A DNA stretch of 64,000 nucleotides from Algibacter amylolyticus (GCF_014202225.1 NZ_JACHGE010000001.1:415320-479319); one strand, 5' to 3'; positions 17,226 to 26,538 are shown, numbered from the stretch's first letter. Notes: a model not told the origin generated them from the sequence alone. Numbers and translations: made by a program.

Positions 17226-20015
17226 CTAGAACTTTAAGATATAGTTAACAAGGCCGCTGTCGTGCTCTAAATCAAGTTTTTTTCTTAATCGGTAACGCTT
17301 TGTTTCAACACTTTTAACCGAAATATTTAGTAAAGGGGCCATTTCTTTTGAAGACAAATTAAGACGTAGGTAGGCGCAAAAACGTAAATCGTTTGGTGTT
17401 AAGTCTGGATGAACTTGTTTGATTTTTTCTAGAAAGTCTTTATCTGCATTGTTAAATGCCTGTTCAAAGAAAGACCAGTCTTTGGTGTCGTTTAAATTAC
17501 TTTCTACAAGTTTTATGGCTTCAGCATTATTGGCATCCTTACTCTTTTTTAATTCTTTTTTAATTTTATTTAATACCCTATTCTTTTTAATAATACTCAT
17601 AGTTGATATTGCCAATTCTCTATTTTTATTCTCAATATCTTGGTTTAGTTTTTCATTTTTAATTTGCATAACAGTTTGCTTGTTTTCTAACTCCTTGTTT
17701 TTAAGCATTTTGTTATAGTAGTTTTTATAAATACTATTTGTTAATAAAGCTATGGTTATTAATGCCAAAAGGTATAAGAACCATGCTAAATTAGATATAT
17801 ACCAAGGTTTGTTTATAGTGAAGTTATAAGACGCTATATTGTTTGATACCTTGCTTCCTACTTTAGCTTTTACTTCAAAATGATAATCTCCATATGGAAG
17901 GTTTTCGAAACTGCTTTCTGCTTTATTGGACCATTCACTCCACTTATCAATATTTCCATTCAATTTAAATTGATACTTAACATCTAAAAATTTTTCATAT
18001 TCTGGTACCGAGTAGTTGAATGTTAAGATTCCATATTTATAATTGAAATCACCAGAATCTTTAAGCAAGATTTTTGTTGTAGTATCTTGATTTATATCGG
18101 TATTAGAAATTGAATTTAAATGGACTGAATAATCTTCATTATAAGTAATGTTATCTAGGTTAAGTTTTAAATATCCATTTGCTGTTCCTAAAATATAAAG
18201 ATCTTGTGCTATAGTCTCAATATTTTCAAAACCTAAAGCGCCTCTTCTAAAGTAAGAGGGTATAGGAATATTAGCTATTTTAACTTTATTGGTAAGATTG
18301 TCATTATCAATAAAATTAATACTCTCTTTAGAAAACACCCATAGTTTTTTGTTTAAATCGACCACCATTTTTCCGGAAATGTACTGATTTCCCATGGCGA
18401 CCTTACTTAGTGTTGAGTCTTTTTTAAAAGCTCTTAAACTATCGTAATATTTAAAAACGCCATTGTTGGACATATATAAAATATCACCTCTATAAGTTGT
18501 TAAGCTAGAGTTTTTTCCTTTTGGTAATTTTTTTTCTTTAACAACCTTAACCACTTTAGTTAAACTGTCGTTTAATTCGAGTTCAAATACGCCTTTATAT
18601 TCATGATTTACCCAAATTTGGTTAGAGTCGTTAATTTCAAAATATCTAGAAGAGTTATTAAAGCCCTTTATTTTGTTTCTTAATTTCCAGTTATTATCAA
18701 CTTTTTCAAGGACATAAATGCCATCATAATTTCCTTGTAGTAATACATTTTCTTGGTTTGGGACGTTTTTGAAATTCCATACTCCAAAGTGGTCGCTTAT
18801 TTGTTTGGCCTTATCTTTATTTACCAAAAAGGTTCCTAAATGATGCCCACATAGCAAATCTTCATCATTATAATTATATAAACTCCAAACCTGACCAGCA
18901 GTACCTTCTATAAATTTAAAACTATCATTTACAGATCCTAGTTTACGGTAAAACAATCCTTGATTTGTACCCAAATACAAATGGTCATTAAATACTTTTG
19001 TGGCATAAACGGTTCCTAAAACACCATCATAATCTATAAAAGTTCTAATTGGCGATGTTACATTTATACAGTCTAAACCATTGTCTAAACCTGCCCAGAC
19101 ATTATTGTTGCTATCTTCAAATAGAGATAAAACAGTATTGTTGCTAAGTCCTTTTTTTTGATTTATAATATAATCGATTTGTCCATCTTTAGTTAGATGC
19201 AATATTCCTTTGGAAATAGTACCAAGCACAAAACTTTTATCGCTTAATTGAATTGCGCTAAACACACTTACGTTTTTCAATGTATCTATAGCTCGTATAT
19301 GCCAAGGAGTTAATTTATTGGCTTCAATGATATAAAAACCAGACTTTCTAGTTAAAAGTAGTATGTTTTTATTGCTCTCAAAAATATTAATAACTCTGTC
19401 GTTTAACGCAATAGGGTCATTTACCAGTAGTTTTGGTTTGCCATCTTTAACTGTATATAACCCTTCGTTATCCACATGGTAATAAATGTGATTATCGATT
19501 TTGAAAATTTTATAAATTAAATTTTTAGAGGTTATTATTTTAAACTCTTTAGTAATTGTATTGTAAAAATAGATGTGTTTTCTAGCTTGAAAAACTACCC
19601 ATTCATTATATTCAATAATATCCCAAATTTGTTCGTCAATCAATAAATTGCTATCCAGATTTGATGCCAACGATTGGTATTCTAATACTCCAAAATCATT
19701 TTTAAGCCAAAAGCCAAAATCTGAATAACAACCAGTATAAATCTTATCCTTAATAGCATTAACCGATCTAACTATAGTGTTGTTAGGGGATGGGTACACA
19801 CTCCAACTGTGGCCGTTATATTCAAGAAGGCCTTTGTTATTGGCTGCGTAAATAAAATTGTCCGATCCTTGAGAAACCATCCAATTTTGGCTGTCTGCAT
19901 TATAGTCTATTGGCGAAAATTTTTGAATAGGAGGTAATTCCTGTGCAATTAACGTATTAGTGTAGACTAGTAGAAAAATGAAAAAAGTAAAGGCTATTTT
20001 TAAATTATTTTTCAT
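17226..20015 (-). CDS. PUL regulator: beta-propeller, Y_Y_Y domain, membrane helix and LuxR-type HTH
   Basis: A 929-residue single-protein sensor-regulator. Residues 1-25 are a signal peptide; about 30-650 carry propeller-type repeats (DSNNNVWAGLDNGLDCIN, NKKLWVFSKESINFID); about 660-745 are the triple-tyrosine Ig-like domain (YQFKLNGNIDKWSEWS, LPYGDYHFEVKAK). A transmembrane helix spans about 755-775, a basic/acidic coiled coil about 780-850, and a C-terminal LuxR-family HTH (LNISVKSVETKRYRLRKKL) ends the protein. No histidine kinase or receiver domain is present, so it is one-component in layout. The ATG at 20015 is used because it starts the signal peptide; the frame opens slightly earlier at a GTG. 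Lying just upstream of susC on the same strand, it probably senses the glycan in the periplasm and controls the PUL. Confidence 0.9.
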   Translation of the reverse strand: MKNNLKIAFTFFIFLLVYTNTLIAQELPPIQKFSPIDYNADSQNWMVSQGSDNFIYAANNKGLLEYNGHSWSVYPSPNNTIVRSVNAIKDKIYTGCYSDFGFWLKNDFGVLEYQSLASNLDSNLLIDEQIWDIIEYNEWVVFQARKHIYFYNTITKEFKIITSKNLIYKIFKIDNHIYYHVDNEGLYTVKDGKPKLLVNDPIALNDRVINIFESNKNILLLTRKSGFYIIEANKLTPWHIRAIDTLKNVSVFSAIQLSDKSFVLGTISKGILHLTKDGQIDYIINQKKGLSNNTVLSLFEDSNNNVWAGLDNGLDCINVTSPIRTFIDYDGVLGTVYATKVFNDHLYLGTNQGLFYRKLGSVNDSFKFIEGTAGQVWSLYNYNDEDLLCGHHLGTFLVNKDKAKQISDHFGVWNFKNVPNQENVLLQGNYDGIYVLEKVDNNWKLRNKIKGFNNSSRYFEINDSNQIWVNHEYKGVFELELNDSLTKVVKVVKEKKLPKGKNSSLTTYRGDILYMSNNGVFKYYDSLRAFKKDSTLSKVAMGNQYISGKMVVDLNKKLWVFSKESINFIDNDNLTNKVKIANIPIPSYFRRGALGFENIETIAQDLYILGTANGYLKLNLDNITYNEDYSVHLNSISNTDINQDTTTKILLKDSGDFNYKYGILTFNYSVPEYEKFLDVKYQFKLNGNIDKWSEWSNKAESSFENLPYGDYHFEVKAKVGSKVSNNIASYNFTINKPWYISNLAWFLYLLALITIALLTNSIYKNYYNKMLKNKELENKQTVMQIKNEKLNQDIENKNRELAISTMSIIKKNRVLNKIKKELKKSKDANNAEAIKLVESNLNDTKDWSFFEQAFNNADKDFLEKIKQVHPDLTPNDLRFCAYLRLNLSSKEMAPLLNISVKSVETKRYRLRKKLDLEHDSGLVNYILKF

Positions 20016-20175
20016 ATAAATGGTACTCAAAAACACATATTAGATTTTTTCCTTTAATACAATTTAAGAAGTTTTAAATTGAAACTTGTATAAACCTTAT
20101 AAATTATGAATCTTAAAGATGTTTTTCTTTTTTAAAATTTTGTTTAATTTATAACATAAACAGCTATAAAGTAAT

Positions 20176-20211
20176 AAAAAAAAAGGCTATAACATTAATG
20201 TTATAGCCTTT
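20176..20211 (-). terminator. Intrinsic terminator of tRNA-Leu
   Basis: Perfect palindrome AAGGCTATAACATT/AATGTTATAGCCTT at 20183-20210, followed on the reverse strand by a run of seven or more T (20176-20182). It starts only a few bases after the tRNA 3' end, so it ends the tRNA transcript. Confidence 0.9.
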
Positions 20212-20213
20212 TG

Positions 20214-20293
20214 TACTCAAGGCGGGAATCGAACCCGCACTCCGAAGAATCGGATTTTGAATCCGACGTGTCTACCAATTCCACCACTTGAGC
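20214..20293 (-). tRNA. tRNA-Leu (anticodon CAA)
   Basis: The 80-nt reverse-strand sequence folds as a class II tRNA. The acceptor arms are GCTCAAG and CTTGAGT (one G-U pair at the end) with discriminator A. The D-arm contains AATTGGTAGAC, the anticodon stem is TCGGA/TCCGA around loop TTCAAAA, and the T-arm is GCGGGTTCGATTCCCGC. The loop gives anticodon CAA, reading UUG leucine codons. CCA is not encoded. A strong terminator follows at once. Confidence 0.96.
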
Positions 20294-20379
20294 AGTAATA
20301 GGACAGCAAAAATATAGTTTTTTTCGATATTATGCACAAAAATACTAGTCATTATACATTTTAGATTAAAATAAATGCA

Positions 20380-20387
20380 TAAATTTG
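20380..20387 (+). promoter_or_regulatory. Promoter -7 element for prs
   Basis: TAAATTTG, a full match to TAnnTTTG, located 53 bp before the prs ATG. Predicted transcript start near 20391, with a leader of about 50 nt. No TTG box at the standard spacing. Confidence 0.55.
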
Positions 20388-20440
20388 CACCTCGTTAAAA
20401 AACAGCTAGTGTTTCCGCACTCAAAAACAACAAGTTAACT

Positions 20441-21382
20441 ATGCCAATTGTAATTACAGAAGCCAAAATTTTTGCATGTACACAAAGTAAAGTTCTAGGC
20501 GAAAAAATAGCCAAAGCATTTGGAGCAGAATTGGGTAATGTTATTACATCTACCTATAGCGATGGTGAGTTTCAGCCTTCTTACGAAGAATCTATTAGAG
20601 GAACTCGTATTTTCATTATAGGATCTACCAATCCTGGACCAGAAAATTTAATGGAAATGTTGTTAATGATTGATGCAGCAAAACGAGCATCAGCAAGACA
20701 CGTAACAGCTGTATTGCCTTACTTTGGGTGGGCAAGACAAGACAGAAAAGACAAGCCTCGAGTACCAATTGCAGCAAAATTAGTAGCAAAAATGCTAGAA
20801 GCAGCAGGAGCAACACGTATTATTACTATGGATTTACATGCAGATCAAATCCAAGGGTTTTTCGAAAAACCTGTAGATCATTTATTTGCTTCAACAATCT
20901 TTTTACCATACTTACAAAGCCTAAATCTAGATAATTTAACCATTGCATCACCAGATATGGGAGGTTCCAAAAGAGCCTATGCCTATTCTAAAGCCTTAAA
21001 AAGCGATGTTGTAATATGTTATAAACAACGAGCAAAAGCCAATATCATTTCGCACATGGAGCTTATTGGTAATGTAGAAGGTAAAAATGTAGTGTTAGTG
21101 GACGATATGGTTGATACAGCCGGAACATTAACAAAAGCAGCAGATTTAATGATGGAGCGTGGTGCACTTAGCGTAAGAGCCATTTGTACACACCCTATTT
21201 TATCTGGTAAAGCTTACGAAAACATAAACAATTCAAAATTAGAAGAACTTATAGTAACAGACTCTATACCAGTAAAACCTTTAAGCGATAAAATAAAGGT
21301 ATTAAGTTGTGCAGATTTATTTGCGCAGGTTATGGAGAAAGTACATAACAACCAATCTATCAGTTCAAAATTTGTAATGTAA
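20441..21382 (+). CDS. prs: Ribose-phosphate pyrophosphokinase
   Basis: Makes PRPP from ribose 5-phosphate and ATP for nucleotide, histidine and tryptophan synthesis; cytosolic. The 313-residue protein has the normal length. Visible motifs are GDGEF-like SDGEFQPSYEESIRG near the N terminus, the flexible loop GWARQDRKDKPRVPIAAK (about 89-106), ITMDLHADQIQGFF (about 127-140), and the PRPP-binding VVLVDDMVDTAGTL (about 216-229). It is followed by rplY after 68 bp, a common flavobacterial pairing. Confidence 0.97.
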   Translation: MPIVITEAKIFACTQSKVLGEKIAKAFGAELGNVITSTYSDGEFQPSYEESIRGTRIFIIGSTNPGPENLMEMLLMIDAAKRASARHVTAVLPYFGWARQDRKDKPRVPIAAKLVAKMLEAAGATRIITMDLHADQIQGFFEKPVDHLFASTIFLPYLQSLNLDNLTIASPDMGGSKRAYAYSKALKSDVVICYKQRAKANIISHMELIGNVEGKNVVLVDDMVDTAGTLTKAADLMMERGALSVRAICTHPILSGKAYENINNSKLEELIVTDSIPVKPLSDKIKVLSCADLFAQVMEKVHNNQSISSKFVM

Positions 21383-21450
21383 AAAAGCGCTAAATCAATT
21401 ATTTAAGCGCAACAAACAAGAGTATTAATTATTAATTTTAAATAAACAAA

Positions 21451-22086
21451 ATGAAATCAATTACAATCAACGGATCTCAAAGAGAAAGCGTGGGCAAAAA
21501 AGCAACAAAAGCCTTACGTAATGCTGGTCAGGTTCCTTGCGTATTATACGGAGGAGACAAGCCAGTGCATTTCGCTGCACCAGAATTAGCCTTCTCTAAA
21601 CTTGTATACACGCCAAATGCGCATACAGTTGTGATTAATTTAGAAGGTGGCGAAGTATTAAAAGCAGTACTTCAAGACATCCAATTTCACCCAACAACAG
21701 ACAGAATTTTACACGTAGATTTCTATCAGTTATTCGATGATAAGGAAATAGCATTAGATATCCCTGTACAACTTGTAGGTAACTCTAAAGGTGTTAAAAA
21801 CGGTGGTGTTTTAAGAAGAAACAACCGTAAACTTCGTATTAAAGCTTTACCAGCAAACTTACCAGATTTTATAGAGATCGATATTACACCTCTTAAAATT
21901 GGAGATAAAGTTGCAGTAGGCGATTTACCAAGTGGAGATTACACATTCTTACACTCAGATAACACAGTAGTATGTCAAGTAAGAACATCTAGAACAGCAG
22001 TTGTAGACGATGAAGATGAAGATGAAGTAGAAGCAGGAGATGTACCAGCTACAGAAACTGATGATACCGCTGCAGTAAAAGAATAA
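21451..22086 (+). CDS. rplY: 50S ribosomal protein bL25 (Ctc/TL5 type)
   Basis: Binds 5S rRNA in the large subunit. The 211-residue form has the N-terminal L25 domain ([34 protein letters not shown]) and the additional C-terminal beta domain seen in long Ctc-type proteins ([36 protein letters not shown]). It ends in a strongly acidic tail ([12 protein letters not shown]). It follows prs on the same strand and is closed by an intrinsic terminator. Confidence 0.96.
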   Translation: MKSITINGSQRESVGKKATKALRNAGQVPCVLYGGDKPVHFAAPELAFSKLVYTPNAHTVVINLEGGEVLKAVLQDIQFHPTTDRILHVDFYQLFDDKEIALDIPVQLVGNSKGVKNGGVLRRNNRKLRIKALPANLPDFIEIDITPLKIGDKVAVGDLPSGDYTFLHSDNTVVCQVRTSRTAVVDDEDEDEVEAGDVPATETDDTAAVKE

Positions 22087-22108
22087 ACTAGTATTGCACA
22101 ATAATATT

Positions 22109-22140
22109 AAAGCATTCCAATATTTTTGGGATGCTTTTTT
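22109..22140 (+). terminator. Intrinsic terminator after rplY
   Basis: Hairpin with arms AAAGCATTCC (22109-22118) and GGGATGCTTT (22128-22137), one G-U pair, then a T-run. It lies 22 bp after the rplY stop. Confidence 0.88.
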
Positions 22141-22162
22141 GTTTTTAAAACATTCTAATTAA

Positions 22163-22313
22163 GGCGTTACCACAAGGGTCGGGCTTTACACTATATCTTT
22201 TTAAAGTGTCATTGCTAGGAAGTGGGTTACGATACAATCTGTTAAATTATAGTTTAAACACAAGTTTTTATTTTGCGAACCTTTAAAAAGGATGCCGTTT
22301 CAATCCCTAACGC
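22163..22313 (+). repeat. Dispersed flavobacterial repeat, copy 1
   Basis: Starts GGCGTTACCACAAGGGTCGG and ends CAATCCCTAACGC. The outer ends pair (GCGTTA with TAACGC, GGG with CCC), and an inner pair is ATCTTTTTAAAG (22195-22206) with CTTTAAAAAGGAT (22281-22293), so the whole element can fold into one long arm. It fills most of the 349-bp gap between rplY and pth. Further copies lie at 36129 and 61618. From memory, similar elements are scattered through many Flavobacteriaceae genomes; this was not checked. Confidence 0.8.
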
Positions 22314-22435
22314 GGGTTAGCCTGCTGAGAATAGTCAATAATATTAAACTATTTAACAGCACATATTACACAGCACTCAGTTTTAAAAAAAACCTTTATT
22401 TTTGGCATGTTTAATGTATTTTAGCTTTTAAAAAC

Positions 22436-23062
22436 ATGTGGCAATCTTTCTTAAATTTATTTAAAAAGAGAAATTATATAGAAGAACAAAATCCTATGAA
22501 AAAATTTTTAATCGTTGGTTTAGGTAATATTGGCGAGAAGTACGAAAACACACGGCACAATATCGGGTTTAAAGTGTTAGACCACTTTGCAAATCAAGAA
22601 AAGCTAACCTTCGAAACCCAAAAATTAGGCGATGTAACCACTTATAAACTAAAAGGAAGAACCTTTTTACTTTTAAAACCAAGTACTTACATGAATTTAA
22701 GCGGAAAAGCCATTCAATATTGGTTAACAAAAGAAAAAATTCCTGTAGAAAATCTATTAGTAATCACCGACGATTTAAACCTACCCTTTGGTAGCATACG
22801 TGTAAAAACAAAAGGAAGCGATGGCGGTCATAACGGTTTAAAAGACACGCAAAACACTTTAAATACCAATAAATATAACCGTTTTAGGTTTGGTATAAGC
22901 GATGCCTTTAGTAAAGGCAGGCAAGTAGATTATGTTCTAGGAGAATGGACACCAGAAGAAACAGCAAAACTTAAAGAGCGCTTAGATAAAGCATCAGAAA
23001 TAATAAAATCTTTTGCATTAGCGGGCATAAATAATACCATGAATACGTTTAATGGTAAATAA
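22436..23062 (+). CDS. pth: Peptidyl-tRNA hydrolase
   Basis: Releases tRNA from peptidyl-tRNAs that drop off ribosomes. Family residues are visible: GLGNIGEKYENTRHNIGF (with the catalytic His in RHN and the conserved Asn), KPSTYMNLSGKA, DDLNLPFGSIRVK and GSDGGHNGLKD. From the ATG at 22436 the protein has 208 residues; a second in-frame ATG at 22496 (MKKFLIVGLGN) gives 188 residues, the usual bacterial size. The upstream 20 codons are basic and I cannot exclude them, so the start is uncertain. It converges on the metalloprotease gene across a bidirectional terminator. Confidence 0.94.
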   Translation: MWQSFLNLFKKRNYIEEQNPMKKFLIVGLGNIGEKYENTRHNIGFKVLDHFANQEKLTFETQKLGDVTTYKLKGRTFLLLKPSTYMNLSGKAIQYWLTKEKIPVENLLVITDDLNLPFGSIRVKTKGSDGGHNGLKDTQNTLNTNKYNRFRFGISDAFSKGRQVDYVLGEWTPEETAKLKERLDKASEIIKSFALAGINNTMNTFNGK

Positions 23063-23093
23063 AAAAGGAAGGTTTTTTAAACCTTCCTTTTTT
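23061..23093. terminator. Bidirectional terminator between pth and the metalloprotease gene
   Basis: Perfect 15-bp stem: AAAAAAGGAAGGTTT (23061-23075) and AAACCTTCCTTTTTT (23079-23093) with a 3-nt loop. It gives a T-run on either strand and so can end both convergent transcripts. It overlaps the pth stop codon. Confidence 0.92.
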
Positions 23094-23132
23094 ATTTAGT
23101 AACACCTTTTAGGTTGGCCTAAAGCGTGTGTA

Positions 23133-25862
23133 TTACTCAATAATTATTTTTTTAGTCGCTTGCTTTATACCGTCACTAATATTTAAAATATACATACCAG
23201 ATTGTACGTTGTTTAATTTTAAAGTTTCTTCAAAGTTACTGCTATGGGTATATGTGTTACTATAAATAACGCGTCCTCTTAAATCTATAAGGTTAACACT
23301 AATATTATTCGATGCTGCACTATCAAGTTTAATGGTAAACTCACCTTTGTTTGGGTTTGGGTAAACCACCAAGTCATTAAACTCAAAGCTGGTAGTATGT
23401 AATGGAAGTAATTCTAACGAGCATACCTCGATAGACCAGCTGTTTAAAGTACCAATATCATCCACTCCAGAGTCGCCAAGACCTAATAACCAATTACCAT
23501 TGGCAGCTTCACCATTCCAACCACTAAGCGATGCCGATGGCGATTTCATGGTTAAACCATCGCCAGTTGTGGTACAGTTAAATTCGGTGCCATTATCATC
23601 AAAAGTAACTACTAAATTACTGTCTTCACCTTGGCAAGGCGTATACGATTCTAAAAGGGTTATTAAATTACCTTCTGGACTTTGTAATCCTAATAAAATA
23701 TCACCAGGCCAATTATGCGATATATTTACTGTAAGTGTAACCGCGGATACAGTTCCTGTAGCTGGTACGTTTATAAACGAAACTTCGGTAAAATCACTTT
23801 CATTATCTGATATGGTTAAAGGTAAATTAGGATCTGTAGAGTTGTATGTCGTACATGTTTCTACAATGGTGTAACCAATAGTGAAATCTTCGGTGTTTAT
23901 TGCGAAAAATATATTGCCTTCCGCTTCAACCATAACTCTACAAAAGGCCGATAATTCACTCGGCACAACTATGTCGTGCGATCCATCATTAGGTACATTA
24001 CTCGCTAAAACAGTATCATATTTTAAGCCACCATCGGTAGATAGTAATATGTTTACATTAGCGGTATTAACGCCGTTTCCTGTTGTACCAGCTACATCCC
24101 AAGTTATAGTTTCGGTTGTGCCTTCAGACCAGCTAATACCAGTTGTATTTTGCGAAGTCACTAAAAACGGGCCAGCATTTGCAGTAGTGGTAACGGTCAT
24201 GCCATCGGTTGCCGTTTGTCCTCCATCTTCATTATTGTCTCTTACCGTTAACTGAAAATTTATAGCCCTATCAGCAGAGGCTAATTTTTCCCAAGTTGTA
24301 GACCCAGCACTAGTTTTTAAGTCTTTTAAATTAGGTATATATCGCGTTGTATTAGTTGTTCCTTCAAAAGAACGCACTAAAGGACCAGTGGTATTTGTTT
24401 CTAGAGGTAAACCTGCAGCTCCTAAATCGTATTGTTCCCAGGTGTAGGTGTGCGATGCTGTACCATCGGCATCTGTTGATGCTCCTGTTAGTTTATAAGG
24501 CGTAGAAATAGGAATGGTATAATTTGCGCCGGCATTAGCCGTTGGTGCGCTGTTTGTTAAAGTGGTTTCGGTACCACAGGTACTAGCACCAGTGGTTATA
24601 TTATCCCAAATCATTTGAATACTTTTTTGGTGAAAGTAAACATCACTTTGAGATTGTATATTTTGTGGCGAACATAAACCTGCGTAAGCCATTATCGTAC
24701 TACCACTTCCAGGTTCGTAAGCATTGCTTGACTCTCTGTTGCCTGCACAATTGCTAGTACTACCATTAAATGTGTGTGGCGCTCCAAATTGGTGTCCCAT
24801 TTCATGAGCTACAAAATCTATATCGTAGGCATCTCCAACCGGTAGTGACGATCCTGTAATACCCATCGCTTTTCTAGCGGTAACACATGGTGAGTTTAAA
24901 GAGGCTAAACCACCACCACCAGTGCTAAATGTATGACCTATATCGTAATCTGTAGAAAGAATAGCGTTATCTATTTCAACTTGACTTTCATCTATTAAAA
25001 GATCTGCATCGTCATTGGTAAAGTTATCCGAGTTAATAAAAATAAGATCTGTATTATCTACCATAACCATTTTTAAGGCTAAATCTTTTTGAAAAAGACC
25101 GTTAACACGAGTCATGGTAGTAACCATGGCTTGTAAAACAGCATTTTTTTTAGCGGCTTCAGAATCGGCAATTGTTAATCCAGCGGCTTTCCAATGGTAT
25201 TCAGAGTATTCAACCGTAGAAGCTAGCACTAATCTAAAGGTTCTTAATTTACTATCGTTTGCATTAAGTAATTTTGCACTGTTGCTTGTTTCTTTTTCAA
25301 GCGTAAAATCATCCGGTACGTAACACTCAAACCCTTCTTTTAAAGCTGGTAAATCTCCTTTACTATAAGCTATATAAGTGTTGTTTTTAGTGTACGGATC
25401 CAGAAACTGAGTGCCATTACCTGTAGATAGCGTCATGGCGTGCAGACCTTGCGGTGTTATACTAAAGTTTATTGTCGATGCTGGGTTTTTAATATTTTTA
25501 CCCACGTAAGTTCTAATTTCTGGATGTTTTTCTTGAAACGCTGGCTCTAAAATGGAAGACTCCTTAATACTGTATTTATCAAATCCACCTTCACTATTTG
25601 GGAATTCAATTATTTGATTTTCAGTAATTTTGCCCGAGTTGTTTTTTGAAACCAGACTTAACTTAGTTTTAAGTTGGTTTATATCTAAAGTATAAATAAC
25701 CGATTTTCTAGGTTCGGTTTTTCTATTTATTTTTTTTCCTGCTAAAGCTTCTTTCGCCGAAACCTGAGACCAAATAGTACTTGTGTTTTGTGCAAAAACA
25801 GACGTCGATAAAAAGATAAAAAGTAGTAGGTAAAAACAATTTTTAAGGTAAAAATGTTTCAT
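23133..25862 (-). CDS. Secreted reprolysin-like (M12B) zinc metalloprotease with P domain and T9SS sorting domain
   Basis: Extracellular protease of 909 residues. It has a signal peptide (1-25, ending VFAQ), a propeptide, and a metzincin catalytic domain with zinc site HEMGHQFGAPH (about residue 350) and the downstream Met-turn GSTIMAYAGLC. A beta-sandwich region follows, then a proprotein-convertase-type P domain (about 660-820; NISHNWPGDILLGLQSPEG, NGEAANGNWLLGLGDSG). A type A T9SS C-terminal domain closes the protein (about 835-909; VYPNPNKGEFTIKL, SGMYILNISDG, KKIIIE). This order is common in Bacteroidota proteases. It is transcribed alone and ends at the shared terminator. Its substrate is unknown. 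Confidence 0.93.
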   Translation of the reverse strand: MKHFYLKNCFYLLLFIFLSTSVFAQNTSTIWSQVSAKEALAGKKINRKTEPRKSVIYTLDINQLKTKLSLVSKNNSGKITENQIIEFPNSEGGFDKYSIKESSILEPAFQEKHPEIRTYVGKNIKNPASTINFSITPQGLHAMTLSTGNGTQFLDPYTKNNTYIAYSKGDLPALKEGFECYVPDDFTLEKETSNSAKLLNANDSKLRTFRLVLASTVEYSEYHWKAAGLTIADSEAAKKNAVLQAMVTTMTRVNGLFQKDLALKMVMVDNTDLIFINSDNFTNDDADLLIDESQVEIDNAILSTDYDIGHTFSTGGGGLASLNSPCVTARKAMGITGSSLPVGDAYDIDFVAHEMGHQFGAPHTFNGSTSNCAGNRESSNAYEPGSGSTIMAYAGLCSPQNIQSQSDVYFHQKSIQMIWDNITTGASTCGTETTLTNSAPTANAGANYTIPISTPYKLTGASTDADGTASHTYTWEQYDLGAAGLPLETNTTGPLVRSFEGTTNTTRYIPNLKDLKTSAGSTTWEKLASADRAINFQLTVRDNNEDGGQTATDGMTVTTTANAGPFLVTSQNTTGISWSEGTTETITWDVAGTTGNGVNTANVNILLSTDGGLKYDTVLASNVPNDGSHDIVVPSELSAFCRVMVEAEGNIFFAINTEDFTIGYTIVETCTTYNSTDPNLPLTISDNESDFTEVSFINVPATGTVSAVTLTVNISHNWPGDILLGLQSPEGNLITLLESYTPCQGEDSNLVVTFDDNGTEFNCTTTGDGLTMKSPSASLSGWNGEAANGNWLLGLGDSGVDDIGTLNSWSIEVCSLELLPLHTTSFEFNDLVVYPNPNKGEFTIKLDSAASNNISVNLIDLRGRVIYSNTYTHSSNFEETLKLNNVQSGMYILNISDGIKQATKKIIIE

Positions 25863-25951
25863 AATAGTTTAAATTAGATTTTTTACGGGATGCTAAAAAT
25901 AGGCTGTAAAAGTATCATTTGCAAAAATTTAACTCTCATTTTAAAATAACA

Positions 25952-25959
25952 TATATTTG
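25952..25959 (+). promoter_or_regulatory. Promoter -7 element abutting a start codon (possible leaderless gene)
   Basis: TATATTTG, a perfect TAnnTTTG match, ends only 3 bp before the ATG at 25963. With the usual spacing from this element the transcript would begin at or within a base or two of the start codon, implying a leaderless mRNA. Confidence 0.5.
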
Positions 25960-25962
25960 TTT

Positions 25963-26481
25963 ATGAATTATTTATATGTTTTTTATGTATTATTTAGCTT
26001 GGTATCGTGTAAAGCTAAAAGTAGTCTTAATACAGCTATAGCAAGCAAAGTAGAACGTGCTATTTGCCCCGAAAATGGTGTTTGTGCTCACGAAATTATT
26101 GAAAATAAAGCACTTAAGGTTAAAACAGATAATCTTGGTAGTCCGTACCTAGAAATGGTGGATAGCGATAGTTTTGTAGTAAAAGTCGAATACAAGAAGA
26201 GCGGAAATAGTAAACATCAAGATAGCGGATACCGTGAAGAAGTATTTATTGAGCTTGATAAAAACAATCTGGAGTTTGAAACCGCCAATTTAAAATTTAA
26301 AAAGCTTTTTTTTGCCCGTTGGTGCTATTGCAAAGGGCAAACCGGATATTATAAAATTAATCAAGGTAAGTTAAGTGTAACTAAAATTGATAAAACCAAG
26401 TTTAAACTACATTTAGCTTTTACTGTTCCCGAAGTTCCCCAAATTATAAATGAAATAAATCACATCTTTAGTTTACAATAG
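25963..26481 (+). CDS. Putative lipoprotein of unknown function
   Basis: A 172-residue protein that starts with a short lipoprotein signal (lipobox LVSC, Cys16). I recognise no family. The mature part has two cysteines in ICPENGVCAHEI near residue 35 and a C-Y-C pair in ARWCYCKGQTGYYKI near residue 122, suggesting disulfides or metal binding, and alternates charged and hydrophobic stretches as in beta-rich proteins. The ATG at 25963 is chosen over a TTG two codons earlier because that TTG overlaps the promoter element. It stands alone between the metalloprotease and ribF. Confidence 0.7.
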   Translation: MNYLYVFYVLFSLVSCKAKSSLNTAIASKVERAICPENGVCAHEIIENKALKVKTDNLGSPYLEMVDSDSFVVKVEYKKSGNSKHQDSGYREEVFIELDKNNLEFETANLKFKKLFFARWCYCKGQTGYYKINQGKLSVTKIDKTKFKLHLAFTVPEVPQIINEINHIFSLQ

Positions 26482-26493
26482 CTGCTTATAAAT

Positions 26494-26523
26494 TTGATTT
26501 GAGTGTCATTATAACTAGTTTTG
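26494..26523 (+). promoter_or_regulatory. Promoter for ribF (TTG-N19-TAGTTTTG)
   Basis: TTG at 26494-26496, exactly 19 bases, then TAGTTTTG at 26516-26523. This is the complete Bacteroidota sigma-ABfr-type promoter form. The predicted start near 26527 supports translation from the TTG codon at 26539, since no ATG occurs between. Confidence 0.75.
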
Positions 26524-26538
26524 TAGAAAAGAAAAAGC

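Noticed and set aside
20625-20934. Frames inside prs on both strands (63 and 68 codons)
   Set aside because: They overlap the well-conserved prs gene and have low-complexity, codon-shadow composition.
22163-22313. Reading repeat copy 1 as a CRISPR or tRNA-like RNA
   Set aside because: No spacer-repeat periodicity and no tRNA fold; the match to two other copies shows it is a dispersed element.
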